A DNA stretch of 64,000 nt from positions 397,694,042 to 397,758,041 of the forward strand of contig NC_085141.1 in assembly GCF_024139115.2 (NCBI RefSeq). The letters run 5' to 3'. The notes under the pieces were generated by a model. It saw only the letters and a list, made by a program, of their open reading frames with translations, was not told where the DNA came from and did not search any database. Positions 22,930 through 33,600 of this stretch are shown piece after piece. The DNA comes from Armigeres subalbatus. Lineage: Eukaryota > Arthropoda > Insecta > Diptera > Culicidae. The position numbers were made by a program, and so were the translations under genes. How positions within the stretch are numbered: position 1 is the first letter of the stretch; every line of letters starts with the position of its first letter.

Positions 22930-23500
22930 GAGATGGGGTCTATTTTATTCCTTCAGGTACGCGAAGTACCAATGGTACGCTTTACCCAGCATTTGCTGGG
23001 TGAAATTTCCGATGAAATTTCCGAATTAACCATTTTTTGCGGATGTTCCGGATCTTATTTTTTTAATCTGTTAAAATTAACGAAAAAAAAAATTATTTTT
23101 GCCTTTCCCATGATTTGATCGCAGAAATATTGATAAACATTGCAGCTTAGTTTTCGTCACTTACATCCCTTTGCGTATAACCCTTCACCTATTTAAGTAT
23201 TTGGGAAAACAGAATCTCAAAAGATTTCCCTTCATTTTCGTTTGATTCAAACATGTAAACATAATCTGGATTACGTTTCTCGGAATAAAGCTTGACGTCA
23301 AACCTTAGGCTATTTGCAGACAGCTTACCCTTTTTGCTCGAATTACCTATCGAAAATTTCATTTCCTTCAATCTTATCGCCAGTCCTTTGTTCTGAAAAC
23401 TTTAAAACCAGCTTTAGTCAGTTGTTTTAAAATTCAAATTTACTTACACTGATCCCGAGAATAATCCCGTACCGATTTTATTCCAACTTTCGGACCCTCA
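22930..23500. other. Unassigned spacer 5' of the RTE element
   Basis: AT-rich sequence without a recognised gene or repeat, apart from a few lines of RTE-type leader at its left edge. Confidence 0.45.
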
Positions 23501-24618
23501 TATATTCGTCCAGTTTGCTTACCCGGGTGTGTTTGTGTGTGCGGGGGAGGCGTATGTGCGTCACATGCCATCGCACACCTCTCCGCAGCTAAATCGAATT
23601 CTTTCGGATGCCCTTCTCCGATCTTTTAAGTGAATAGAAGGGTACGCCTTGAGAAACTAGCAAGCGACACGGGTAGTGGAAAATCCTCGCCCGAAATAAC
23701 GCAGCAGCACCGAGCGAGAGTGACGACCAAAGCCACTCGTCCAAATTGAATCCCTATATAGCGACCGAGCGAACGCAGCGAGCAGCAACGAGAGGATCCA
23801 ATCCAGCGGCACTTCGAAGAAGGATCCAAAATCCTGTTCGACTCAGTTGAATGGCACCGGTGGATATCCGCAGTTCTGTGCTGGCGGGGCACACGAAGAA
23901 GCGGATTTGTCCAACCAAAGTAATTTAAACTTTCTTTCGGAACTGCTTCTCATGCATACTTTCACGTATGGTTTCGTTCGGTCCTCTAAACTGATGGCAT
24001 AGGTAGTCGTCTCGTCGGTGTCAGCGTCCCGGAACCGTCCCCAGGATGAAGTTTTAGATTGAGAAGCGGGGCTTAATGTTTGTTTACATTTTGCGTTTTT
24101 GTGCGAATTTCTCACCGGGGTAAATTGATCGGAACACACTGTTTGCGATTGCAGTTCCGGTAATCTGTTTGAGCAGAGGCTTTAACGGCCGATTGGCGAT
24201 ACAGTATGTGTCTTTGTTATAGGAATTTAAATGCATTCAATCTCGAAAAATTTCAAGTTTGAGACATTATAAGTTCTTTACAAGAAAATTAGGTAATTAT
24301 TTGAAGAAGATGTTCATCAGGTACTATTTATATCCGCGTAATCCTGTTTTATTGAAATATTCTTTTTATTATTGTCTTGGTTAACTCGGATGAAATCCAT
24401 GAATTGAATAACAAAATAGATGAGCAGATGTTACATCAAAAAATTTCAGGTAGAACTTTCGAAACTTTGGAAAAGAATTTGATTTGATACTGCAAGGTTC
24501 ATATCAATATTGATCAGTAATTAGAATAGCATAGCGAAAGCAAAACCACAATGGTTCTAAATTAATAATGTTTGTAATACGTAAAAGCGAAATTGGCCAG
24601 AGCCCAAAATATTAAGCT
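23500..24618 (+). other. GC-richer stretch with a possible promoter and untranslated exon
   Basis: GC content rises at 23520-24060, with a G/T-rich tract (GTGTGTTTGTGTGTGCGGGG) and GAGCGA/GCAGC words common in insect 5' untranslated regions. A donor-like AAA|GTAATT lies near 23926. No ORF of interest. From 24130 to 24618 the sequence is plain AT-rich spacer. Confidence 0.35.
23843..23877 (+). promoter_or_regulatory. Candidate Inr + DPE core promoter
   Basis: TCAGTT at 23843-23848 matches the insect initiator TCAKTY. AGTTCT at 23872-23877 matches the downstream promoter element RGWYVT at exactly +28 to +33 relative to the A at 23845. A TATA-like CCTATATAG lies 88 bp upstream, too far to be its TATA box. 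By chance about one such pair is expected in a window of this size, so the GC-rich setting is the main extra support. Confidence 0.3.
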
Positions 24619-24949
24619 AATGAATCGACTGCTTTGAGCGTGCTTACAGCGGCACATTAGGAGTTAACTTTCTGAAATCAGTATGGCGAAAAGCATCTAA
24701 GGTTCGATTTCTCAAAATTAAGCATCACCATCACAAATATTTGGTAGGCGTAGTAGCGGACACCATCCTTCATCACCGGTGCCAAATAGTTTTTTATGAA
24801 AAGTTCCTAATTTTGAGAAAAGCGGCGTAAGATGTCTTTCGCCATACAAATTTCTGGCAGTTAACTCTTGCTGGCTATTTTCGCATATACGATAGCGCCT
24901 GGATGTGGAAGCGGCGAGTAGCAAATCAGCCACTGCCAATAATTCATTG
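24619..24949 (+). mobile_element. MITE, AATGAATCGACTGCTTTGAG family, copy 1
   Basis: The ~331-bp unit AATGAATCGACTGCTTTGAG...CCACTGCCAATAATTCATT reappears in reverse orientation at 26592-26916. Inside it, an imperfect inverted repeat begins AGTTAACTTTCTGAAATCAG and ends in AGTTAACT (about 24662-24868), with TATGGCGAAA and TTTCGCCATA as matching words. No ORF; no clear target duplication. Confidence 0.75.
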
Positions 24950-26591
24950 ACCCTATAATTTTACTCAGATTTGTCAGTTGGTATCCTGCTTCTAAGATAT
25001 GTTCATTCAAATATAAAGTAATGCTCCCTCGACACGCAAACGGTCCTGCGTAGCTCATGCAGTCTCGTTCGTGCTGTGTACATTGAATTTAAAATAGTTA
25101 ATCACAAAACATTTTTTTATACATGTGTGTATTGTTGCTTTCTGCTCAACTAAATATTTCACCAAATTGTAGGAAACGCAAAAAAAACACCGTCAATCAA
25201 GCAGCAAAATCGGAAAAGTGCAAAACCGAAAAACGACTACCACAAAAAAATCCTCTCATGCAATCAATGCGCATAATGTAAACCCGTACCCGCCACAAGA
25301 TACAAATGGATAGCGGAAGACCCCAGTGCAGTGTTTTCCACTTGTTTCCCAACCGTGCCAACAAAAATCTGACTCATTCCGCAGACTGCCGGAAACGGCA
25401 AGTGAGCTAACTGGCTCCGAGGAGAAGGACCATTTCGTAAATCACCGCGACGCGATGAAAAGCTTCGGACGGCTTTTTTTGGCAACCGATGCTGATTCAA
25501 TCACAATCGTGTGCGGTGGACCAGGTTGTGTCCAGAGTTCCGGAAAGGGATCCGTAAATGGCGTTAAACTGGATCTGGGTACGCTCCTGCTACATCTGCA
25601 GTAAATGTAGTCTCCGTCCAGCTGACTGGCGTCTTTGTACTAATGTTGGTATACAAAAACGCAACCGTCTCGGAAACGTGTCGGACAGGAAAATAACGCT
25701 TTATTATTTCCTTTTCACGCGAGATTTTTGTCAGTTGATAGTTTTTCCTGGTGCAGGTTTTTTTTTGATATGCTGTGTTCGAAGGAATCTACATTCGTTA
25801 AGTGCCCAGCTTTGTCGGAGTTACATTTGTCCAAACATATAGCAAGGGAATGCGAGGGAAGCGAAGGGGCATTCATTAGCACAAAGAAACAAATTGCTCA
25901 CACAAGCGCAAATCTACATACAACGGACAAGAACAAATCAATATCAATTCCAAGGTGGGATGATCCTATTCATGCTTTCGACAGCACATAAATAACACAC
26001 TTCCACAGTCAGTCAGTGCCGGCACGAGGTACCGATGAGCTAAGTGAAGTCTCTAAATATAGTCCCGAAGCAGCAGGATATTGCTATGCAGCGTCCGTTC
26101 GGTTTAGTGAAGATTCATTTCTTCTCCAGGGTGCTGCTGGAGAGTCGGTCGGCTTCATCATCATCATCCCCATCACTGCCGATTTGTTTTCAGACGAGTG
26201 GGAACAAGTGCTTCCAAGCACAACGGTCTTTGTGAGAGATAGATGGTCAAATAGATAATATGGTTTTCAAATATTTGATTTAAAAATAAGGTAACTGTAC
26301 CATTAATGTTCAGAAGTGGAATTACTTAGTTGTTCAAAACTCACTTGACTATAGAGACTGCCATAGTTCAAACACTTTCACATAAATGATTATTTGTTCG
26401 TACACTTGTCTTCTCGATGAGGATTTAGTATCCCACGTCGTCGGTTACATCAGCACCCGTTTGTCATGCAATGAATAACTGTGTCTGTAACTACTAGCGA
26501 ACACTATCTAGAACACTATTTGCAGTCTGTTTATAATTCTCGCGTCAAACAAGATTACGGTTCATAAACCAAAGGTAAACAAAGCCTTCTC
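24950..26591. other. Unassigned 1.6 kb between two inverted MITE copies
   Basis: The region has several short ORFs (for example 25326-25604 and 26016-26258 on +) and a GC-richer patch at 25370-25580. None is recognisable, and none shows a convincing start, splice or domain signal. It may be ordinary spacer caught between two independent MITE insertions, or the core of a composite element. Confidence 0.4.
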
Positions 26592-26916
26592 CAATGAATT
26601 ATTGGCAGTGGCTGATTTTCTACTCGCCGCAGCCACATCCAAGCGCTATAGTATATGCACAAAATAGCCAGCAAGAGTTAACCGCCAGAAATTTGTATGG
26701 CGAAGACATCTAACGCTGGTTTTCTCAAAATTAGGAACTTTCATGAAAAACTATTTGGTACCGGTTATGAGGGATGGTGTCTGCTACTACGCCTACCAAA
26801 TATTTTTCGATTAAAGTCTTAATTTTGAGAAATCGAAATAGATGCCTTTCGCCATACTGATTTCAGAAAGTTAACTCTAATTGTGCCATAAGCACGCTCA
26901 AAGCAGTCGATTCATT
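26592..26916 (-). mobile_element. MITE, AATGAATCGACTGCTTTGAG family, copy 2 (inverted)
   Basis: This is the reverse complement of 24619-24949 with scattered substitutions and small indels. Shared words in order include CAATGAATTATTGGCAGTGG, AAATAGCCAGCAAGAGTTAA, TTTCTCAAAATTAGGAACTT and AGCACGCTCAAAGCAGTCGA. Confidence 0.75.
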
Positions 26917-27101
26917 GATTCATTGGGTCATCTAAAAGAAAATTATACTCGTTCCATACTCTTTCGACCATCACTCATAAGTATAAACAAGAATAGTAAA
27001 AACTAGTGCACAGTGTGGAAGATTTATCTCCGTAATGCACCACGAAAAGATTTCAACCCAACATTACGGAAAAGTTCATCACTTAACAGGCAGATTTTCG
27101 T

Positions 27102-27640
27102 AAGGGTCGATCAACGACGGATCAGATGTTTAGTCTGCTGATGATCTTTGATAAATTCCGGGAGTACAACTTGCAGACTCACCATCTGTTTATTGATTTC
27201 AAAGCAGCGTACGATTCAGTGGAAGGAAAGAAACTGGCTGCGGCAGATAATGTTCAACATGGTTTTCCGGCGAAACGCTTGATGGATCGAAATCAATAAT
27301 TCGGATTGCAGACGAAGTGTCAACCTCGTTTGTGTTCTTAGATGGATTTAAGAAGGGTGATAAATTTAAGAATTTATTACTCACCATTGCATTCGAATGG
27401 GCGATTAGGAAAACTGGCGTGCAGAGGAACTGCACTATCATAACACGGTCGCATATGCTTCTGAGCTCTGCGGACATCATCGACAGCATTGGAATTGATC
27501 GCACAGTAGTAGTGAAGGCTTTTGTCACATAAAAGATGGAGCCGGAGAGGATAGGCTTAATCATAAACTCTACCAAAATAAGTTTCACGGTGCCAGGTAG
27601 ATATTGTGAAAGACCTACTGGTATTGGTGCTGAGATGGGT
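27102..27640 (+). pseudogene. RTE-clade reverse transcriptase fragment
   Basis: The + strand reads GRSTTDQMFSLLMIFDKFRE, then HHLFIDFKAAYDSVE (RT motif 3), decayed motif 4-5 sequence, DIIDSIGIDRTVVVKAF (remnant of FADDIDIIGID) and finally RPTGIGAEMGSE. It is a distinct, more decayed RTE copy than 19690-22930 and retains the IDF missing there. Deletions and frameshifts are frequent. It runs directly into the minisatellite at 27655, so the array may have expanded from the RTE tail or replaced it. Confidence 0.85.
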
Positions 27641-27654
27641 TCCGAGTCAGTTTA

Positions 27655-30600
27655 GACAGGCTTCCGAGACTCTTGAAAGGAGGCTTCCGAGCCTCTTGAA
27701 AGGAGGCTTCCGAGCCTCTTGAAAGGAGGCTTCCGAGCCTCTTGAAAGGAGGCTTCAGGCCTCTTGAAAGGAGGCTTCCAGGCCTCTTGAAAGGAGGCTT
27801 CTGAGCTCTTGAAAGGAGGCTTCCTGAGCCTCTTGGAAAGGTTTGAGCCTCTTGAAGGAGGCTCTGAGCCTCTTGAAAGGAGGCTTCTGAGCCTCTTGAA
27901 AGGAGGCTTTGAGCCTCTTGAAAGGAGGCTTCCAGGCCTCTTGAAAGGAGGCTTCCGAGCCTCTTGGAAGGAGGCTTCCAGGCCTCTTGGAAGGAGGCTT
28001 CGAGCCTCTTGAAGGAGGCTTCTGAGCCTCTTGAAGGAGGCTTGAGCCTCTTGAAGGAGGCTTCCGAGCCTCTTGAAAGGAGGCTTCCAGGCCTCTTGAA
28101 GGAGGCTTGAGCCTCTTGAAGGAGGCTTCCGGGCCTCTTGAAGGAGGCTGAGCCTCTTGAAGGAGGCTCTGAGCCTCTTGAAGGAGGCTTCCAGGCCTCT
28201 TGGAAGGAGGCTTCCAGGCCTCTTGAAGGGAGGCCTGAGCCTCTTGAAGGAGGCTTGAGGCCCTCTTGAAGGAGGCTTCCAGGCCTCTTGAAGGAGGCTT
28301 CTGGGCCTCTTGGAAAGGAGGCTTCCTGAGGCCTCTTGAAAGGAGGCTTCTGGAGCCTCTTGAAGGAGGCTCTGAGCCTCTTGAAAGGAGGCTCTGAGCC
28401 TCTCTTGAAAGGAGGCTCTGAGCCTCTTGAAAGGAGGCTTCCAGGCTCTTGAAAGGAGGCTGAGCCTCTTGAAAGGAGGCTTCCAGGCCTCTTGAAAGGA
28501 GGCTTCCAGGCCTCTTGAAGGAGGCTTGAAGGCCTCTTGAAAGGAGGCTTCTGAGGCCTCTTGAAGGAGGCTTCCGAGCCTCTTGAAGGAGGCTTCTGAG
28601 CCTCTTGAAAGGAGGCTTCCAGGCCTCTTGAAAGGAGGCTCTGAGGCCTCTTGAAGGAGGCTGGAGCCTCTTGAAGGAGGCTGGGCCTCTTGAAGGAGGC
28701 TCCAGGCCCTCTTGAAAGGAGGCTTCCAGGCCTCTTGAAGGAGGCTGAGCCTCTTGGAAAGGAGGCTTCTTGAGGCCTTGGAAGGAGGCTCCTGAGCTTT
28801 CTGAAAGGAGGCTTGAGCCTCTTGGAAAGGAGGCTTCCTGAGGCCTCTTGAAGGAGGCTTCCAGGCCTCTTGAAGGAGGCTGGGCCTCTTGAAGGGAGGC
28901 TTCCAGAGCCTCTTGAAAGGAGGCTTCCAGGCCTCTTGAAGGAGGCTCTGAGGCCTCTTGAAGGAGGCTCGAGGGCCTCTTGAAAGGAGGCTTCCAGGCC
29001 TCTTGAAGGAGGCCTGAGCCTCTTGAAAGGAGGCTTCCGAGCCTCTTGAAGGAGGCCCTGAGCCTCTTGGAAAGGAGGCTTCCTGAGCTCTTGAAAGGAG
29101 GCTTCTGAGGCCTCTTGAAGGAGGCTGGGCCTCTTGGAGGGCTTCCAGGCCTCTTGGAAGGAGGCTGGCCTCTTGAAAGGAGGCTTCCGAGGCCTCTTGA
29201 AAGGAGGCTTCCGGGCCTCTTGAAGGAGGCTCAGGCCTCTTGAAGGAGGCTGAGGCCTCTTGAAGGAGGCTGGGCCTCTTGAAGGGAGGCTTCCAGGCCT
29301 CTTGAAGGAGGCTTCTGAGGCCTCTTGAAAGGAGGCTGGGCCTCTTGAAAGGAGGCTTCCGGGCCTCTTGAAGGAGGCTTCCAGGCCTCTTGGAAGGAGG
29401 CTTCCAGGCCTCTTGGAAGGAGGCTTCCGGGCCTCTTGAAAGGAGGCTTCCAGGCCTCTTGAAGGAGGCTCTGAGCCTCTTGAAGGAGGCCTGAGCCTCT
29501 TGGAAGGAGGCTTCCAGGCCTCTTGAAGGAGGCTTCCAGGCCTCTTGAAGGAGGCTTCCGGGCCTCTTGAAGGAGGCTTCCGGGCCTCTTGAAAGGAGGC
29601 TGGGGCCTCTTGAAAGGAGGCTTGAGCCTCTTGGAGGAGGCTGAGGCCTCTTGAAAGGAGGCTTCCGAGCCTCTTGGAAGGGGCTGAGCCTCTTGAAAGG
29701 GGCCTGAGGCTTCCAGGCCTCTTGGAGGAGGCTGAGCCTCTTGAAGGAGGCTTCAGGCCTCTTGAAGGAGGCTTCCAGGCCTCTTGAAAGGAGGGCTTCT
29801 GAGCCTCTTGAAGGAGGCTTCCAGGCCTCTTGAAAGGAGGCTGAGGCCTCTTGAAAGGAGGCTTCCGGGCCTCTTGAAGGAGGCTTGAGGCCTCTTGAAG
29901 GAGGCTTCCAGGCCTCTTGAAGGAGGCTTCCGGGCCTCTTGAAAGGAGGCTTCCAGGCCTCTTGAAGGAGGCTTCCAGGCCTCTTGAAGGAGGCTTCCAG
30001 GCCTCTTGAAGGAGGCTTCCAGGCCTCTTGAAGGAGGGCTCTGAGGCCTCTTGGAGGAGGCTCCAGGCCTCTTGAAAGGAGGCTTCCAGGCCTCTTGAAA
30101 GGAGGCTTCCAGAGCCTCTTGAAAGGAGGCTTCCAGGCCTCTTGAAGGAGGCTTCCAGGCCTCTTGAAGGAGGCTTCTGAGGCCTCTTGAAAGGAGGCTT
30201 CCGGGCCTCTTGAAGGAGGCTTCAGGCCTCTTGAAGGAGGCTGGGCCTCTTGAAGGAGGCTTCCAGGGCCTCTTGAAGGGAGGCTTCCAGAGCCTCTTGA
30301 AGGAGGCTTCCAGGCCTCTTGAAGGAGGCTGGGCCTCTTGAAAGGAGGCTTCCGGAGCCTCTTGAAAGGAGGCTTCTGAGCCTCTTGAAGGAGGCTGGGG
30401 CCTCTTGAAGGAGGCTTCTGAGCCTCTTGAAAGGAGGCTTCTGAGCCTCTTGAAGGAGGCTTCCGAGGCCTCTTGAAGGAGGCTTCCAGGCCTCTTGAAG
30501 GAGGCTGGGGCCTCTTGAAGGAGGCTTCCGGGCCTCTTGAAAGGAGGCTTCCGGGCCTCTTGAAGGAGGCTTCTGAGCCTCTTGAAAGGAGGCTTGGGCC

Positions 30601-32948
30601 TCTTGAAAGGGGAGGCTTCGGGCCTCTTGAAAGGAGGCTTCCAGGCCTCTTGAAAGGAGGCTTCCAGGCCTCTTGAAAGGAGGCTTCCGGGCCTCTTGAA
30701 AGGAGGCTTCCGGGCCTCTTGAAAGGAGGCTGGGCCTCTTGAAGGAGCTTCCGGGCCTCTTGAAAGGAGGCCTGGGCCTCTTGAAGGAGGCTTCCAGGCC
30801 TCTTGAAAGGAGGCTTCCGGGCCTCTTGAAGGAGGCTTCCGGGCCTCTTGAAGGAGGCTTCCAGGCCTCTTGAAAGGAGGCTTCCGGGCCTCTTGAAGGA
30901 GGCTTCCAGGCCTCTTGAAAGGAGGCTTGGGCCTCTTGAAGGAGGAGGCCTCTTGAAGGCCCGAGGCCTCTTGAAAGGAGGCTGAGCCTCTTGAAAGGGG
31001 AGGCTTCCAGGCCTCTTGAAAGGAGCCTGAGGCCTCTTGAAAGGAGGCTTCCAGGCCTCTTGAAGGAGGCTTCCGGGCCCTCTTGAAAGGGAGGCTTCCG
31101 GGCCTCTTGAAGGAGGCTTCTGGGCCTCTTGAAAGGAGGCTTCCAGGCCTCTTGAAGGAGGCTTCCAGGCCTCTTGAAGGAGGCTTCCAGGCCTCTTGAA
31201 AGGAGGCTGGGGCCTCTTGAAGGAGGCTTCCGGGCCTCTTGAAGGAGGCTTCCAGGCCTCTTGAAAGGAGGCTGAGGCCTCTTGAAGGAGGCTTCGGGAG
31301 CCCTCTTGAAAGGAGGCAGGCCTCTTGAAGGAGGCTTCAGAGCCTCTTGAAGGAGGCTTTGAGGCCTCTTGAAGGAGGCCTGGGCCTCTTGAGAGGAGGC
31401 TGAGGCCTCTTGAAGGAGGCTCTGAGCCTCTTGAAGGAGGCTTCCAGGCCTCTTGAAGGAGGCTTCCGGGCCTCTTGAAAGGAGGCTTCTGAGCCTCTTG
31501 AAAGGAGGAGCCTCTTGAGCCTCTTGAAGGAGGCCTGAGCCTCTTGAAAGGAGGCTTCCTGGAGCCTCTTGAAAGGAGGCCCCTGAGCTCTTGAATCTTG
31601 AAGGGAGGCTTCTGAGCCTCTTGAAAGGAGGCCTGAGCCTCTTGAAGGAGGCTTCAGAGCCTCTTGAAAGGAGCCGGGCCTCTTGAAGGAGGCTGGGCCT
31701 CTTGAAAGGAGGCTTCCAGGCCTCTTGAAGGAGGCTTCCAGGCCTCTTGAAGGAGGCTTCCAGGCCTCTTGAAGGAGGCTGAGCCTCTTGAAGGAGGCTT
31801 CCGGGCCTCTTGAAAGGAGGCTTCCAGGAGCCTCTTGAAAGGAGGCTTCCTCTTGAAGGAGGCTCCTCTTGAAAGGAGGCTTCTGAGCCTCTTGAAAGGA
31901 GGCTCTGGGCCTCTTGAAAGGAGGCCTGAGCCTCTTGAAAGGAGGCTGAGCCTCTTGAAAGGAGGCTCTTGAGCTGGGGCCTCTTGAAAGGAGGCTTCCA
32001 GGCCTCTTGAAAGGAGGCTTCCAGGCCTCTTGAAGGAGGCTTCCAGGCCCTCTTGAAAGGAGGCTGGGCCTCTTGAAGGAGGCTGGAGGCCTCTTGAAGG
32101 AGGCTTCCAGGCCTCTTGAAAGGAGGCTTCCGGGCCTCTTGAAGGAGGCTTCCGGGCCTCTTGAAAGGAGGCCTGGGCCTCTTGAAAGGAGGCTTCCAGG
32201 CCTCTTGAAGGAGGCCCGGGCCTCTTGAAAGGAGGCTGGGAGCCTCTTGAAAGGAGGCTCCGAGGCCTCTTGAAAGGAGGCTGGCCTCTTGAAGGAGGCT
32301 TCCAGGCCTCTTGAAGGAGGCTTCCGAGGGCCTCTTGGAAAGGAGGCTTCAGGCCTCTTGAAGGCCTCTTGAGGAGAGGCCTCTTGGGCCTCTTGAAGGG
32401 AGGCCTTCCGGGCCTCTTGAAAGGAGGCTGAGCCTCTTGAAGGAGGCTTCGGGCCTCTTGAAAGGAGGCTGGGCCTCTTGAAGGAGGCTTCCGGGCCCTC
32501 TTGAAGGAGGCCCGGGCCTCTTGAAAGGAGGCTGGGCCTCTTGAAAGGAGGCTTCCGGCCTCTTGAAGGAGGCCTTCGGGCCTCTTGAAAGGAGGCTTCC
32601 GGGCCTCTTGAAGGAGGCTTGAGGCCTCTTGAAGGAGGCTTCCGGGCCTCTTGAAAGGAGGCTTCCAGCCTCTTGAAAGGAGGCTGGAGCCCTTGAGCCT
32701 CTTGAAAGGAGGCTGGGCCTCTTGAAAGGAGGCTTTGGGCCTCTTGAAAGGAGGCCTGGGCCCCTCTTGAAAGGAGGCTTCGGGCCTCTTGAAAGGAGCC
32801 TCCGGGCCTCTTGAAGGAGGCTTCCGGGCCTCTTGAAAGGAGGCTTCCGGGCCTCTTGAAAGGAGGCTTCCGGGCCTCTTGAAAGGAGGCTTCCGAGCCT
32901 CTTGAAAGGAGGCTTCCGAGCCTCTTGAAAGGAGGCTTCCGAGCCTTT
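27655..32948. repeat. 5.3-kb minisatellite, ~23-bp unit, self-complementary
   Basis: The unit is GCCTCTTGAAAGGAGGC followed by a TTCC(A/G)G linker, about 23 bp, so roughly 230 units by length. Each unit contains GCCTC...GAGGC (complementary, loop TTGAAAG), and each junction contains GAGGCTTCCGAGCCTC (6-bp stem, TCCG loop), so alternative hairpins tile the whole array. Units vary mainly in A-run length (GAAAGG or GAAGG) and in the linker. The first and last few units are the most regular. Long apparent ORFs on the minus strand are repeat artefacts. The array ends 20 bp before an assembly gap. Confidence 0.97.
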
Positions 32949-32968
32949 TGCAACGATGTCGCTGAGCT

Positions 32969-32989
32969 NNNNNNNNNNNNNNNNNNNNN
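32969..32989. other. Assembly gap (21 N)
   Basis: A run of 21 N separates GATGTCGCTGAGCT from CCTTGAAGGATGAGG. It directly follows the minisatellite, so array length and junction are not reliable. Confidence 0.99.
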
Positions 32990-33080
32990 CCTTGAAGGAT
33001 GAGGAAGGTACATTATGGAGTTGGGACCACGAGTTACCAATTAAATATCGAGACGAGTGGAAAGCATACCAATCTCTTTT
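32990..33080 (+). pseudogene. BEL/Pao pol fragment, first part
   Basis: The + frame reads DEEGTLWSWDHELPIKYRD then EWKAYQSL, matching the stretch ahead of the RNase H-like region in BEL/Pao LTR retrotransposons. It is cut on the left by the gap and on the right by the Feilai SINE. The continuation is at 33393. Confidence 0.7.
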
Positions 33081-33089
33081 CTTCTTCTT

Positions 33090-33120
<31 letters not shown>

Positions 33121-33386
33121 TTGGCATTACATCCCCACACTGGGACAGAGCCGCCTCGCAGCTTAGTGTTCATTAAGCACTTCCACAGTTATTAACTGCG
33201 AGGTTTCTAAGCCAGGTTACCATTTTTGCATTCGTATATCATGAGGCTAACACGATGATACTTTTATGCCCAGGGAAGTCGAGACAATTTCCAATCCGAA
33301 AATTGTACCGGCACCGGGAATCGAACCCAGCCACCCTCAGCATGGTCTTGCTTTGCGCGTCTTACCGCACGGCTAAGGAGAGCCCC
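33081..33386 (-). mobile_element. Feilai-type SINE, minus strand
   Basis: This is the reverse complement of the copy at 6460-6756: it begins with the (CTT)n tail, contains GGGACAGAGCC and CAGTTATTAACTGCGAGG, the box B complement GGGAATCGAACCC, and ends CTAAGGAGAGCCCC. The short direct repeat TCTTTT flanks it (33075-33080 and 33387-33392). It split a BEL/Pao pol fragment. Confidence 0.93.
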
Positions 33387-33392
33387 TCTTTT

Positions 33393-33600
33393 ACCAAACC
33401 TAAATAATCCCTGGATCGAGCGGTACATTCTGACACCGACACCAGAAACTATTCAAATCCACATCTTTGCCGATGTCTCACAGCTTGCCTATGGTAACTG
33501 CGCGTAAGTCAGGTCCACCGACGCCACCTGAATGGTGAAAGTCTCTCTACTCTCCAAATCACGTGTAGCACCTCTGAAATGCCTCCGAACTTTATGAAAA
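33393..33600 (+). pseudogene. BEL/Pao pol fragment, second part
   Basis: The + frame reads IQIHIFADVSQLAYGNCA, a stop, VRSTDAT, a stop, then VKVSLLSKSRVAPLK. This is the BEL/Pao RNase H-like entry (FADAS...AYG) followed by the KS.VAPLK motif. Two in-frame stops plus loss of everything downstream make it a relic. The family is an LTR retrotransposon; no LTRs were found nearby. Confidence 0.8.

Larger units (their letters stand above)
19690..22930 (-). mobile_element. RTE-clade non-LTR retrotransposon (JAM-like), near full length, broken
   Basis: One minus-strand element reads APE endonuclease, linker, reverse transcriptase, then an Arg-rich C-terminus (CAGHVARM, then TRRRGAQRARWADQ). This order and the RGLRQGDGLSCLLFNIALEG motif fit the RTE clade, of which JAM1 is the mosquito example I know. 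A 5' leader of several hundred bases runs to about 22930 (ending near GGATAGGAGTTGCTGGGTAA). The 3' end near 19690 is not sharply defined. Multiple frameshifts break the single expected ORF, so it cannot move by itself. Related fragments are at 27102-27640 and 58455-59900. Confidence 0.92.

Noticed and set aside
24619..26916. Single DNA transposon with 330-bp terminal inverted repeats
   Set aside because: Each arm has its own internal inverted repeat and its own short inverted ends, so two separate MITE copies are more likely. The composite option is kept only as a finding.
31337..33040. 567-codon minus-strand ORF, and the overlapping 274-codon ORF
   Set aside because: They read through a ~23-bp minisatellite and the N run. 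The frame is kept open by repeat indels, and the protein is a repeat artefact.
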